Positions 15,001 through 23,909 of a DNA stretch of 29,911 bases are shown piece after piece. The notes beneath the pieces are model-generated. The model made no database searches. It was not told the DNA's origin and saw only the letters and a list, made by a program, of their open reading frames with translations. The translations under genes and the position numbers were made by a program. Position 1 is the stretch's first letter, and each line of letters begins with the position of its first letter. Source of the stretch: DATEMK01 sp035275625 (GTDB taxonomy: Bacteria > Bacteroidota > Bacteroidia > AKYH767-A > OLB10); contig DATEMK010000290.1 of assembly GCA_035275625.1 (NCBI GenBank), forward strand, positions 1-29,911, given 5' to 3'.

Positions 15001-17193
15001 TCAGCTGATGTTTCCGCTTGCATTTATTTCACATCCGTTCCCGGGAGAAGTTACTATCTTTAATTGACAACCGCTTTGTTCCATCCGGAATCTCATATTA
15101 TTTAATCCGTTGCCGGAAGCAGATTTCTGTTCACCATTCATACCGATCCCGTCATCTGTTATATTAAACTGAAATTGTTTTTCGTTTAAATTAAACCTGA
15201 TTGTAATGTTTTTTGCTCTGGAGTATTTTACCGCGTTGTTGAGGCTTTCTTTCAGAACCAGGAAAATATTTCTTTTCAAATCCGGGTTCAATGAAACGCT
15301 TTCTGATGGTTCAGGAAAGTTGATGGTGAAATTTATCCCGGTATCGCTTAAAAAAGAATGAATATAGTTCCGCATATATGCGATGAGGCTTTCCAGGGTG
15401 TCCTGCTTAGGATTGACCGACCAGACTATTTCACTTAAGGAAGTATTTACATTGCGCGCATATTCAGAGATTTTATCAAGCGATTGCTTTGTTTCACTTC
15501 CGTTTGTTTTTGTTTCGGATGAAATTACGTCACTCAGTAACGCAATCTTGGTAAGGTTGCCACCGATTTCGTCATGGATATCACGGGAAATCCGCAGTCT
15601 TATTTTTTCCTGTTCGCGCTGGCGTTCTGTTTCAATTAGCTGTGACTGGGTTTGTTTTAATTCTGTGAAGGAGGCGGAGAGGCGATTACTGAGAATAATT
15701 CGTTGACGGTAGCGGTAATAGGTATACGCACTGAATAGCAGCAATACCAGGAGTCCGGCAAGAGCGAATTTTTGCTTTAAAGATGCCTGCTGGATATTCA
15801 TGCGATCAATAGTTTGTTGATTTTTAAGCAGCGTAATCTGGTTATCTTTTTTTTCCGCTTCAAAGCGGCTGTTTAACTCACTGATGTTTTTAATGCTGGT
15901 TTCATTCAGAATGGAATCTTTCAAGTCTGCATAAGATGTATGAAACTTTAATGCTTTTTCAAATTCGTTTTTGGCAGCATACAAATCGGATAAGTATAAA
16001 TAAGCATGCATGCGGTCTCTTTTATTTTCTGATTCCAAAGCGATTTGCAATGCTTGCTGAAGATAGCTTAAAGCATCGTCAAATTTTTTTTTCTTTATGC
16101 TGAATTTCCCGCAAAACAACAATGCGGTAGCTAAAACATCCTTCGCCCCGATCTCTTCATACTGTCGTTTGGCCAGCAATGAATAATGCATTGCTGAATC
16201 AAGCATAACAGGAGCAGAGGCATCGTTATTTTTTATTTTTCTTTCTCTTTCACTTTCAAACAAAGAACTCAGCATATAATAAGCATGGGCGATATTTTTT
16301 TTATCATTCATTTCGGTTGCAACCTGCAGGTATTTTTGCTGGTAATAAAAAGCTTTTTCAAGGTCACCTTTGTACTGATAATTCAACCCCAAATTCGAAT
16401 ATGCAATTCCTTCATTTGATTTATCCCCGGTTTGTGCAGTGAGATCCAGTGCTTTCAAAATATATTCAATCGACTTATCGTATTCGCCCATTTCATTGTA
16501 AACTACACCGGTATAAATCAGGCAAAAGGTGATATTAATGAGGTCACCTGCCTCTTCACTGAATTTTTGTGCCTTTAGATTAGTAGCAAGAGCCTTTTCA
16601 TAATCACCATGTGCAAAATAGAATTGGCTTTGATTATGCAAAATCAGTCCCAATCCCTTTTTATCATTAATTGCTTCAAAATTTTTAATTGCCAGCTCCA
16701 TATATTTTAATTCATTTGCATCATCACCAAGAGTAGAATACAATCCTGAAATGTTCACATAAGACCCTGCCATCCCCTGTTGATCATTTAACTCTTCTCT
16801 TATCTTTAATGCTTCGAGGCAATATTTTAACGCCTCATTGAAATCACCTTTGCTTTTGTATATAACGCCTTTCAGGTTTATGGCCTTTGCCGATTCAGAT
16901 TTTAATTTTTGATGGACTTGTTTTTTTTGCTCCCCCTTCTGCGATGAAAGAGTGGCGATGAAGGACTGTATTTCTTCAAGAAGCTGCAATGCTTTTTCAT
17001 TCTGGCCGCTAATGAACAACTGCCTGCTTAAAGCATACATACCATTAAGCTTTGAAGTATCAGCCGGTGACTTTTGAACAACAGCAGACAAGCTGTCAAT
17101 TAGAGAATCCTGGGATTGTACAGCAGAAAAAGAAAATAGAATAGCAGCAATGCATATTGAAATTTTCGCTATAAATTTTTTTTCTGTGTTCAT
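15001..17193 (-). CDS. TPR-type sensor histidine kinase 1
   Basis: A protein of 730 residues. Signal peptide at about 1-28 (ISICIAAILFSFSAVQSQ). Residues about 30-400 are TPR-like helical repeats (ALKYCLEALKIREEL, GMAGSYVNISGLYSTLGD, KSIEYILKALDLT), expected in the periplasm. A coiled segment and one membrane span (about 478-496, FALAGLLVLLLFSAYTYYRY) lead to a HisKA_3-type dimerisation domain with His540 in RDIHDEIGGNLTK. The HATPase domain has the N box ESLNNAVKYS, G1 DDGIGM and G2 GNGLNNM. Kinases of this kind pair with NarL/LuxR-type regulators, as here. The kinase core is nearly identical to kinase 2 (a 128-nt block with three differences) while the sensor halves differ. Confidence 0.9.
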   Translation of the reverse strand: MNTEKKFIAKISICIAAILFSFSAVQSQDSLIDSLSAVVQKSPADTSKLNGMYALSRQLFISGQNEKALQLLEEIQSFIATLSSQKGEQKKQVHQKLKSESAKAINLKGVIYKSKGDFNEALKYCLEALKIREELNDQQGMAGSYVNISGLYSTLGDDANELKYMELAIKNFEAINDKKGLGLILHNQSQFYFAHGDYEKALATNLKAQKFSEEAGDLINITFCLIYTGVVYNEMGEYDKSIEYILKALDLTAQTGDKSNEGIAYSNLGLNYQYKGDLEKAFYYQQKYLQVATEMNDKKNIAHAYYMLSSLFESERERKIKNNDASAPVMLDSAMHYSLLAKRQYEEIGAKDVLATALLFCGKFSIKKKKFDDALSYLQQALQIALESENKRDRMHAYLYLSDLYAAKNEFEKALKFHTSYADLKDSILNETSIKNISELNSRFEAEKKDNQITLLKNQQTIDRMNIQQASLKQKFALAGLLVLLLFSAYTYYRYRQRIILSNRLSASFTELKQTQSQLIETERQREQEKIRLRISRDIHDEIGGNLTKIALLSDVISSETKTNGSETKQSLDKISEYARNVNTSLSEIVWSVNPKQDTLESLIAYMRNYIHSFLSDTGINFTINFPEPSESVSLNPDLKRNIFLVLKESLNNAVKYSRAKNITIRFNLNEKQFQFNITDDGIGMNGEQKSASGNGLNNMRFRMEQSGCQLKIVTSPGNGCEINASGNIS

Positions 17194-17218
17194 TCAAATT
17201 GGTCCGGTGAAAGCTTTA

Positions 17219-19183
17219 TTATATTTTTCCATGTGCAGAAATGATACATCCTTTATCACGAGAAGTGGTAATGTCGAGTTTACATCCCAGCTGATCCATG
17301 CGAAACGTCATATTATTTAAACCATTTCCGTTTCTGAATTTACTATTATGGTCAAAACCCACTCCATCATCCCGGATCAATAATTCAAATTTATTCTCTT
17401 TAAAACTAAAAGTCACCTCTATATTTTTTGCCCCGGAATACTTGACGCAATTATTCAGGCTCTCTTTCAGCACCAGGAATATATTTCTTTTCAGATCAGG
17501 ATTCAGTGAAAGGCTTTCAGGTAGTTCAGGAAAGTTGATAGTGAAATTTATCCCGGTATCGCTTAAAAAAGAATGAATATAGTTCCGCATATATGCGATG
17601 AGGCTTTCCAGTGTATCCTGCTTAGGATTGACCGACCAGACTATTTCACTTAACGAGGTGTTTACATTGCGTGCATACTCAGAAATTTTTTCAAGCGATT
17701 GTTTTGTCTCGCTTCCGTTTGTTTTTGTTTCTGATGAGACTACATCGCTCAGCAAAGCAATCTTGGTAAGGTTACCTCCAATTTCATCATGAATGTCGCG
17801 AGAGATGCGTAGCCTGACGTTTTCCTGTTCGCGCTGTCTTTCAGTTTCGATAAGCTGCTGCTGAGCTTGTTTTAAATTGTCAAGTGATTCTGAAAGTTTT
17901 TCGCTGAGCTTTCTGCGTTGTTTATAACGGTAATAAGTGTACAGGGAAAATACTATAAGCAATAAACCTACTGAAATTAAAAAGTATCGAATAATCTTTT
18001 CGCGCTGCAAATTTGCTTTTTGAATTTCTTTGTCTTTTTCCAGCAAATCAATTTTCCGCTGCCTTGAAACGGATTCATATTTTGCATTCAACTCGGTAAC
18101 GTTCCGGATGTTCAGTGAATCGAGAAATTTATTTTGTGCAACAAGATATTTGTACAAATAGTCATAAGCATTTTTAAAATCTTTTTTTGCTGCATAATCG
18201 AGACTAAGCCCTTCATAAACCAGGCGCGCATGATCATTGTGACCCGTTACTTCGGCAAGCTCTTTTGCTTTAATGTGATAATAAAGGGCTGAATCAATTT
18301 TATTTTGATGGAAATAAACTTGTCCTAAAGCATTCAATAATTCTCCGGCTTCCGCTTTATTGCCTTTTGTTTTAAATGATGCTAAACTTTTACGGAGATA
18401 TGGAAGAGCGCCATCGTAATTTTTTAATTTGAATTCAATCAATCCAAGCGCTCCCCACATGAGCGACTGTGTGTACAGATCATTTATTTTTTCAGCAAAG
18501 AAAAGAGCGCTGTCAGCATAAAGTCTTGCCGAATCAAGCACTTCGAGGACCCTGTAATTTTCAGCAAGGTTGCTGCTGGCAAGTGCAAGATTTCCTGTGT
18601 CTTTTAACTGGTAACTTATCCGAAGGCTTTTATTATAGTAGCTGATTGCTTCCCGCCTGCGTTCCTGTAAGCTATTAAGGTTTCCAATATTGTTAAGCAA
18701 AGTGGCAAGGCGCGGGAGGTCATTAATTTCTTCTGCCACCAAAACGCCTTTTTGCCAGCACTCAATTGCTGTATCTATTTCACCCGTTACATAATTACTG
18801 TTTCCCAAACCTATATAAGCTTTAATCGCCAGGGTTTTGTTACCTGTCTTTTTTGCAATGCCTGCACAATCATTAAAATATCTTTCTGCTTTTTTAATAT
18901 CTCCTTTGCGAAAATTTCCGGCACCTAATGCATAATAAGCATTTGCTATTCCCTTTTGATAACTAATTTTTTTTGAAAGTTCCAGTGCCTGTTCCCCGTA
19001 AAACAAAACGGAATCAGGGGATGAGTTTACATAAGAAAAACTCAAATCATATAATGCATTTGCTTTGTTAGTATCAGCTGCTGAAGTTTGAATGACCTTC
19101 AACAGGCTGTCGCGAATCGCGGGTTGAGCAAACAGATGAGAATACCCGAAAAGAAAAAGAAGAATCAGAATTTTTATTTTCAT
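17219..19183 (-). CDS. TPR-type sensor histidine kinase 2
   Basis: A protein of 654 residues. Signal peptide at 1-19 (ILILLFLFGYSHLFAQ). TPR-like repeats fill residues about 25-370 (GIANAYYALGAGNFRKGD, ATLLNNIGNLNSLQERRREAI, AEAGELLNALGQVYFHQNK). A single membrane span follows near 395-415 (YFLISVGLLLIVFSLYTYY). The phospho-acceptor is His465 in RDIHDEIGGNLTK; the ATPase part has ESLNNCVKYSG, DDGVGFD and GNGLNNM. It starts 25 bp after kinase 1's upstream edge and follows kinase 3 by only 7 bp, so the three form a tight operon. The three sensors probably read different cues into one regulator. Confidence 0.9.
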   Translation of the reverse strand: MKIKILILLFLFGYSHLFAQPAIRDSLLKVIQTSAADTNKANALYDLSFSYVNSSPDSVLFYGEQALELSKKISYQKGIANAYYALGAGNFRKGDIKKAERYFNDCAGIAKKTGNKTLAIKAYIGLGNSNYVTGEIDTAIECWQKGVLVAEEINDLPRLATLLNNIGNLNSLQERRREAISYYNKSLRISYQLKDTGNLALASSNLAENYRVLEVLDSARLYADSALFFAEKINDLYTQSLMWGALGLIEFKLKNYDGALPYLRKSLASFKTKGNKAEAGELLNALGQVYFHQNKIDSALYYHIKAKELAEVTGHNDHARLVYEGLSLDYAAKKDFKNAYDYLYKYLVAQNKFLDSLNIRNVTELNAKYESVSRQRKIDLLEKDKEIQKANLQREKIIRYFLISVGLLLIVFSLYTYYRYKQRRKLSEKLSESLDNLKQAQQQLIETERQREQENVRLRISRDIHDEIGGNLTKIALLSDVVSSETKTNGSETKQSLEKISEYARNVNTSLSEIVWSVNPKQDTLESLIAYMRNYIHSFLSDTGINFTINFPELPESLSLNPDLKRNIFLVLKESLNNCVKYSGAKNIEVTFSFKENKFELLIRDDGVGFDHNSKFRNGNGLNNMTFRMDQLGCKLDITTSRDKGCIISAHGKI

Positions 19184-19190
19184 AACTTTT

Positions 19191-21224
19191 TCAGACCAGA
19201 TTACCTGTCACATCAATTTCACATCCTTTTTCAGGAAGCGAGGAGATTTTGAAATCACCACCGAATTGCTTTACCCGGTACTCCATATTATTTAAACCAT
19301 TTCCAAATGCTGATTTGTTTGCCATGTCAAAGCCCGCTCCGTCATCTTTGATTGCAAATTCAAAATGATTGTCAGTGATATGGAATTTTACGTCAATATT
19401 TTTTGCTTTGGAATGCTTTACACAATTATTAAGGGTTTCCTTCAATACCAGGAAAATAGTCCTTTTGAATTCAGGATTAATCTGTCGGTTTGCGACCTCA
19501 TCCGGAAAATCTAATTTAAAATTAATTCCGGTATCCTGTAAAAAGGAGTGAACATAATTTCGCATATATGCAACAAGGCTTTCCAGCGTATCCTGTTTTG
19601 GATTTACAGACCAGACAATTTCGCTGAGCGATGTATTCACCGTACGGGCGTAATCAGAAATTTTTTCGAGGGATTGTTTTGTTTCACTTCCGTTTGATTT
19701 GGTTTCTGATGACAGCATTTCACTCAGCAGTGAAATTTTGGTAAGGTTGGCGCCAATCTCATCATGTATATCGCGCGAAATGCGCAGGCGTACATTTTCC
19801 TGCTCCCGCAGGCGTTCGGTTTCAATCAGCTGCTGCTGCGTTTGTTTAAGTTCAGTTAAAGAAGCAGACAGTTTTTCACTGAGCTGTTTTCGTTGTTTGT
19901 ACCTGTAATAGGTAAAGCCGCCAAAAATTAACAATGCACCAATACCAACGAAGGAAAAATTACGAACTTGTTTTGCGCGCAATTCATTAGCCGCTTTTAA
20001 TTCATTGTCTTTTTGCAGAAGGGTAATTTGCTGCTGTTTTTTTTCTGTTTCATAAATTGTATTTTTTTCGGCTACCATTTCCTGCGTTTCGCTCATGGAA
20101 ACAGAATCTTCGTAGGCTTTATATAACTTATAATCTTCCAGGCTCTTCTTATAATCTCCTTTTGTTTCTGATAAATATGATTTGATAGAATAATATTCCG
20201 ACAACTTATCATGCGAGGTAAATGACGCGAGAAGCGCGGTTGCCTTTTGCATATACTCATCCGCTTTTGTGAGATTTCCTTTCTTAATATAATAATTGCA
20301 AATCACTATGAGTGTCGTGAAATAATTAACATCGGTTTGTATGTTCGAGATGTTTCCTGTCAATTCCGCTAAAAAATATTCTGCACTTTTTACTGAATCC
20401 AATTCACATAAAACATAAATAGTATTATAGCAAATAGTTGCATATTGCCCCGGTGAATTGTTCCTGTTAATATATTCCAGCGCTTTATAGTAGTATTTTA
20501 ATGCGTCCTTAAAGTTCTCCTGTCCCAGGTATACTAAAGCAATGCTGTTATAACATGCACCGGCTTTTGAAGAATCCTTTGCTTCAATCCCGGCTTCGGC
20601 TGCAATCTGCAAAGTGGGTATGGCCTTATCATATAACCTCAATTCATTCAGGATGGTTCCCAAAACACCGTATGCAAGTGATTTTATTTTATTGTCACCA
20701 AGCGCATCTGCCATTCTCGCTGCCTGCTCGGCTATTTCATATCCTTTTTTGGGATCACCCGTCATCAGGTAACTATATCCCGCCATTGATACTGCGTTTA
20801 CATAAAACACGCTGTCATCATGATTGTTTTGAAAAGACCTGTAAATCTCAGCCGATTTTAAAAAATAAATAAGCGTTGAATCATAACTTACCCTTTCGAA
20901 TACTTTGCCGGCTTTAGAATAATTTTTGGCTTTTAATCGCTTTTGCATTGTGCTTTCAGAAATTTGATCCGCAAGCTCAATTGAATTTTTAAATACATAA
21001 AGTGCCGAGTCATAATTCTTTTGTTTTAAAAAGGCATCACCATAGGGTTCTGCTATTTGAATATAGAACACTACATTTTTCTTCCCGGTAAAATAATCCA
21101 GCGCTTTCAATGAGTATATTTTAGCTGCATCATATTTTTTTCCGGCATTAATGTCTGAAAGTAATTTAAACAACATATTTGCTTTGACAGAATCGTTTAA
21201 TGATGATGATAAAATAATATCCAC
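19191..21224 (-). CDS. TPR-type sensor histidine kinase 3, start uncertain
   Basis: 677 residues when counted from the GTG at 21224. TPR-like repeats (NYSKAGKVFERVSYDST, AYGVLGTILNELRLYDKAI, KDALKYYYKALEYI), a membrane span (FSFVGIGALLIFGGFTYYRY), His487 in RDIHDEIGANLTK, then ETLNNCVKHS, DDGAGFD and GNGLNNM. In frame before the GTG lies KFIKLCISASFCQAVTNKTD, which looks like the lost part of a signal peptide and matches the start of the two sister kinases. No ATG, GTG or TTG precedes it in frame; the open frame runs back into the end of the regulator gene (stop at 21286). Either an unusual start or coupling mechanism is used, the start was mutated, or the sequence has an error. The gene is the first kinase of the operon. 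Confidence 0.85.
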   Translation of the reverse strand: MDIILSSSLNDSVKANMLFKLLSDINAGKKYDAAKIYSLKALDYFTGKKNVVFYIQIAEPYGDAFLKQKNYDSALYVFKNSIELADQISESTMQKRLKAKNYSKAGKVFERVSYDSTLIYFLKSAEIYRSFQNNHDDSVFYVNAVSMAGYSYLMTGDPKKGYEIAEQAARMADALGDNKIKSLAYGVLGTILNELRLYDKAIPTLQIAAEAGIEAKDSSKAGACYNSIALVYLGQENFKDALKYYYKALEYINRNNSPGQYATICYNTIYVLCELDSVKSAEYFLAELTGNISNIQTDVNYFTTLIVICNYYIKKGNLTKADEYMQKATALLASFTSHDKLSEYYSIKSYLSETKGDYKKSLEDYKLYKAYEDSVSMSETQEMVAEKNTIYETEKKQQQITLLQKDNELKAANELRAKQVRNFSFVGIGALLIFGGFTYYRYKQRKQLSEKLSASLTELKQTQQQLIETERLREQENVRLRISRDIHDEIGANLTKISLLSEMLSSETKSNGSETKQSLEKISDYARTVNTSLSEIVWSVNPKQDTLESLVAYMRNYVHSFLQDTGINFKLDFPDEVANRQINPEFKRTIFLVLKETLNNCVKHSKAKNIDVKFHITDNHFEFAIKDDGAGFDMANKSAFGNGLNNMEYRVKQFGGDFKISSLPEKGCEIDVTGNLV

Positions 21225-21285
21225 TGAATCCGTTTTATTTGTTACTGCCTGGCAAAAAGAAGCGCTTATGCATAACTTTATGAAT

Positions 21286-21924
21286 TTACACCTGGCGTGG
21301 AAATACTTTATTAATTGCTTCGGTCTTGGTACTTACATGCAGCTTTTCATAGATATTCCTGAGATGAGTGCGAACCGTCTGCGGGCTGATGAAAAGTTTT
21401 TCACTGATCTCTTTATACACCAAACCCTGCGCAAGCAAATGAATAATTTCTTTTTCGCGGGTTGACAGGTCATTGATCGCAGCAGCGCTTTTCTTATCAG
21501 CCTGGAATGAGCCCACTACCAATCGTGCTATCTGCATAGACATCGGGGAACCACCGTTATTGATCAATCTTATTGCATCTAATAACTCAGCAGGCTTTGA
21601 TGATTTGAGCAAATATCCTGTTGCCCCTGCACACAGCGCCTGGAAAATGTACTCATGATTTTCAAAGGATGTTGAAATTAAAAACTGGATGCCCGGCCGT
21701 TTCGGCTTGACTTCTGAAATACATTCAATGCCTGTTTTACCGGGCATGTTAATATCCATAATGACCACATCCACCTCCAGTGTTTTGAACTCATTGATAA
21801 AATTACGGCCGTTTGAAAAAGTTTTTACCGTTCGCATATCCTCCTGCTTGTTGATGAGTTTTTCAAGCAGATGCCTGAGTTCATTATCATCTTCAACAAT
21901 GGAAACTTTGATTTTGTCTGTCAT
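21286..21924 (-). CDS. LuxR/NarL-type response regulator
   Basis: A protein of 212 residues. Receiver domain 1 to about 120 with acidic Glu11, Asp12 and Asp13, phospho-acceptor Asp57 (VVIMDINMPG), Thr85 and Lys107 (GYLLKSS). The GerE-type HTH lies at about 148-205: LSTREKEIIHLLAQGLVYKEI, then SPQTVRTHLRNIYEKLHVSTKTEAI. All switch residues are present, so it should be phosphorylated by the kinases encoded directly downstream, with which it forms one operon. Site D of the shared palindrome lies 34 bp upstream of its start, which fits autoregulation. The same site pattern before the S74 and delta-60 genes makes those its likely targets (inference). The stop codon overlaps the open frame of kinase 3. 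Confidence 0.92.
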   Translation of the reverse strand: MTDKIKVSIVEDDNELRHLLEKLINKQEDMRTVKTFSNGRNFINEFKTLEVDVVIMDINMPGKTGIECISEVKPKRPGIQFLISTSFENHEYIFQALCAGATGYLLKSSKPAELLDAIRLINNGGSPMSMQIARLVVGSFQADKKSAAAINDLSTREKEIIHLLAQGLVYKEISEKLFISPQTVRTHLRNIYEKLHVSTKTEAINKVFPRQV

Positions 21925-21958
21925 GCCGTAAAAATAGGACAGGCTAATTTAAGGAAAG

Positions 21959-21974
21959 TACCACAGATGTGGTA
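21959..21974. promoter_or_regulatory. Operator-like palindrome, site D
   Basis: TACCACAGATGTGGTA is the most symmetric copy: arms TACCACA and TGTGGTA match fully, with only the centre GA breaking the symmetry. It lies 34 bp upstream of the regulator gene and 72 bp upstream of aspS on the other strand. A 16-bp inverted repeat is a usual size for a LuxR-type dimer site. Confidence 0.65.
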
Positions 21975-22046
21975 TATTTTGATCCATGGAAAAAAATCGC
22001 ACTGCATTTCTTTTCTTATTTTCGCCCTCCTTAATAACTGAAAAAG

Positions 22047-23852
22047 ATGCTTCGCACACATACCTGCGGTGAATTAACAATTAAATCAACCGGGCAAACC
22101 GTTACTCTTTGCGGCTGGGTGCAGCGCTCACGCGATATGGGCGGAATGACGTTTGTGGATCTGCGCGACCGTTACGGGATCACGCAATTGGTTTTTAATA
22201 TGGAAGTCAATAAAGAACTGGGTGTGAAAGCACGTGAGCTGGGACGCGAGTTTGTGATCCGTGTGAAAGGAAAAGTTGCCGAGCGCAGCAATAAGAATTT
22301 AAAAATGCCGACAGGGGAAATTGAAATCATTGTGGATGATTTTACGATTCTTAATGTTTCCAAAACACCTCCTTTTACTATTGAAGAAAATACCGATGGC
22401 GGTGATGACCTGCGGATGAAATACCGGTATCTCGACATCAGGAGAAACCCGGTTCAGCAAAATCTTCTTTTGCGTCATAAAATTGCGCAGGAAACGCGGA
22501 AGTATCTTGACTCCATGGGGTTTATTGAAATTGAAACGCCTGTTCTTATCAAATCAACTCCTGAGGGCGCGCGTGATTTTGTGGTGCCATCGCGAATGAA
22601 CCAGGGAGAGTTTTATGCGTTGCCGCAATCGCCACAGACATTCAAGCAACTGTTGATGGTTGCCGGAATGGATAAATATTTCCAGATTGTAAAATGTTTT
22701 CGTGACGAAGATCTGCGTGCTGACCGTCAGCCGGAGTTTACGCAGATAGATTGTGAAATGAGTTTCGTGGAACGGGAAGATATTTTGCAAACTTTCGAAG
22801 GTATGACGAGGCATCTTTTTAAAAATGTAAAAGGAATTGATTTGCCTCCTTTGCCAAGGATGACTTACGATGATGCTATGAAATATTATGGCAATGACAA
22901 ACCAGACATTCGTTTTGAAATGAAAATCAGAAACCTCACCCCCGACCCCTCTCCTAAAGAGAGGGGAGAAAATCTCGTTACCGGCAGGGGTTTCAAAATT
23001 TTTGATGATGCAGAACTTGTTGTGGCAATAACTGCAAGTGGTTGTGCAAACTATTCCCGCAAGCAATTAGATGAGCTGACTGAATGGGTGAAGCGGCCGC
23101 AAATAGGAATGAGCGGATTGATTTATGCGCGATGGAATAGTGAAGGAATAAAATCTTCAGTTGATAAATTTTATTCGCAGGATGAGGTTAAAAAATGGTT
23201 TGAAGCGTGTGAAGCAAAAGAAGGCGACTTGATTTTAATCCTTGCGGGAGAAAAAAATAAAACCCGCAAAGCCATGTCGGAACTTCGTTTGGAAATGGGC
23301 AACCGGTGCGGGTTGAGAAACAAAGATACCTATGCTGTTTTGTGGGTAACGGATTTTCCTTTGCTTGAATGCCTGCCTGCCGGACAGGCAGGGAATGAAG
23401 AAATGAGATGGTATGCCATGCATCACCCGTTTACTTCGCCAACACCTGAAGATATTCCGTTGCTGGATTCAAATCCCGGGGCGGTGAAAGCAAATGCGTA
23501 TGACATGGTGATTAACGGTGTGGAGGTTGGCGGTGGTTCTATACGGATTCATGATAAATCTTTACAGCAAAAAATTTTCAAGGTGCTTGGCTTTTCTGAA
23601 AAAGATGCGCAGGACCAATTTGGTTTTTTAATGAATGCTTTTGAATTTGGCGCACCTCCTCATGGCGGCATCGCTTACGGTTTTGACCGCTTATGTGCTT
23701 TGTTTGGCGGCACGGAATTTATCCGTGATTTTATTGCTTTTCCAAAAAATAATGCGGGGAAAGATGTGATGATTGATTCGCCTTCGGTGATTTCGGAGGA
23801 GCAGTTGAAGGAGCTGGGGATTTCAACTTCGCAGGGAATTAAAAAATTGTAA
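22047..23852 (+). CDS. aspS: Aspartyl-tRNA synthetase with two in-frame palindrome insertions
   Basis: A protein of 601 residues that charges tRNA(Asp). The N-terminal OB-fold anticodon domain ([21 protein letters not shown]), class II motif 1 ([20 protein letters not shown]), motif 2 ([16 protein letters not shown], from Phe218), the GAD insert and motif 3 with Arg548 (GIAYGFDRL) are all present. Two stretches do not fit the family. Residues 296-308 ([13 protein letters not shown]) are encoded by a hairpin at 22946-22966, and residues 442-449 (CLPAGQAG) by one at 23372-23392. Both are known-looking Bacteroidetes palindromes that keep the frame and fall in surface loops of the insert domain and before the conserved AMHHPFTSP. 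The gene is essential, so both are presumably tolerated. It is transcribed divergently from the regulator operon. Confidence 0.97.
   Translation: MLRTHTCGELTIKSTGQTVTLCGWVQRSRDMGGMTFVDLRDRYGITQLVFNMEVNKELGVKARELGREFVIRVKGKVAERSNKNLKMPTGEIEIIVDDFTILNVSKTPPFTIEENTDGGDDLRMKYRYLDIRRNPVQQNLLLRHKIAQETRKYLDSMGFIEIETPVLIKSTPEGARDFVVPSRMNQGEFYALPQSPQTFKQLLMVAGMDKYFQIVKCFRDEDLRADRQPEFTQIDCEMSFVEREDILQTFEGMTRHLFKNVKGIDLPPLPRMTYDDAMKYYGNDKPDIRFEMKIRNLTPDPSPKERGENLVTGRGFKIFDDAELVVAITASGCANYSRKQLDELTEWVKRPQIGMSGLIYARWNSEGIKSSVDKFYSQDEVKKWFEACEAKEGDLILILAGEKNKTRKAMSELRLEMGNRCGLRNKDTYAVLWVTDFPLLECLPAGQAGNEEMRWYAMHHPFTSPTPEDIPLLDSNPGAVKANAYDMVINGVEVGGGSIRIHDKSLQQKIFKVLGFSEKDAQDQFGFLMNAFEFGAPPHGGIAYGFDRLCALFGGTEFIRDFIAFPKNNAGKDVMIDSPSVISEEQLKELGISTSQGIKKL
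22946..22966. repeat. Palindrome inside aspS, type CCCCTCTC/GAGAGGGG
   Basis: CCCCTCTC (22946-22953), loop CTAAA, GAGAGGGG (22959-22966): a perfect 8-bp stem. It codes for PSPKERGE, the peptide signature I associate with repeats inserted in Bacteroidetes genes. Confidence 0.8.
23372..23392. repeat. Palindrome inside aspS, type CCTGCCTG/CAGGCAGG
   Basis: CCTGCCTG (23372-23379), loop CCGGA, CAGGCAGG (23385-23392). The arms are identical to those of the intergenic repeats at 5273 and 10761. Confidence 0.85.
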
Positions 23853-23881
23853 TCGAAAAGTTTCTCGTTCAAATATTAAGA

Positions 23882-23909
23882 CCTGACAGGTGCTGCGCGG
23901 CCTGGCAGG
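23882..23909. repeat. CCTGACAGG-type imperfect palindrome
   Basis: CCTGACAGG (23882-23890) and CCTGGCAGG (23901-23909) pair with one mismatch across a 10-nt loop. It lies between aspS and the next ORF and ends exactly one base before that ORF's ATG. Confidence 0.6.

Noticed and set aside
21959..21974. Site D as a transcription terminator shared by divergent genes
   Set aside because: It lies between two divergent starts, has no GC-rich stem with T tract, and recurs as a sequence-conserved site before other genes.
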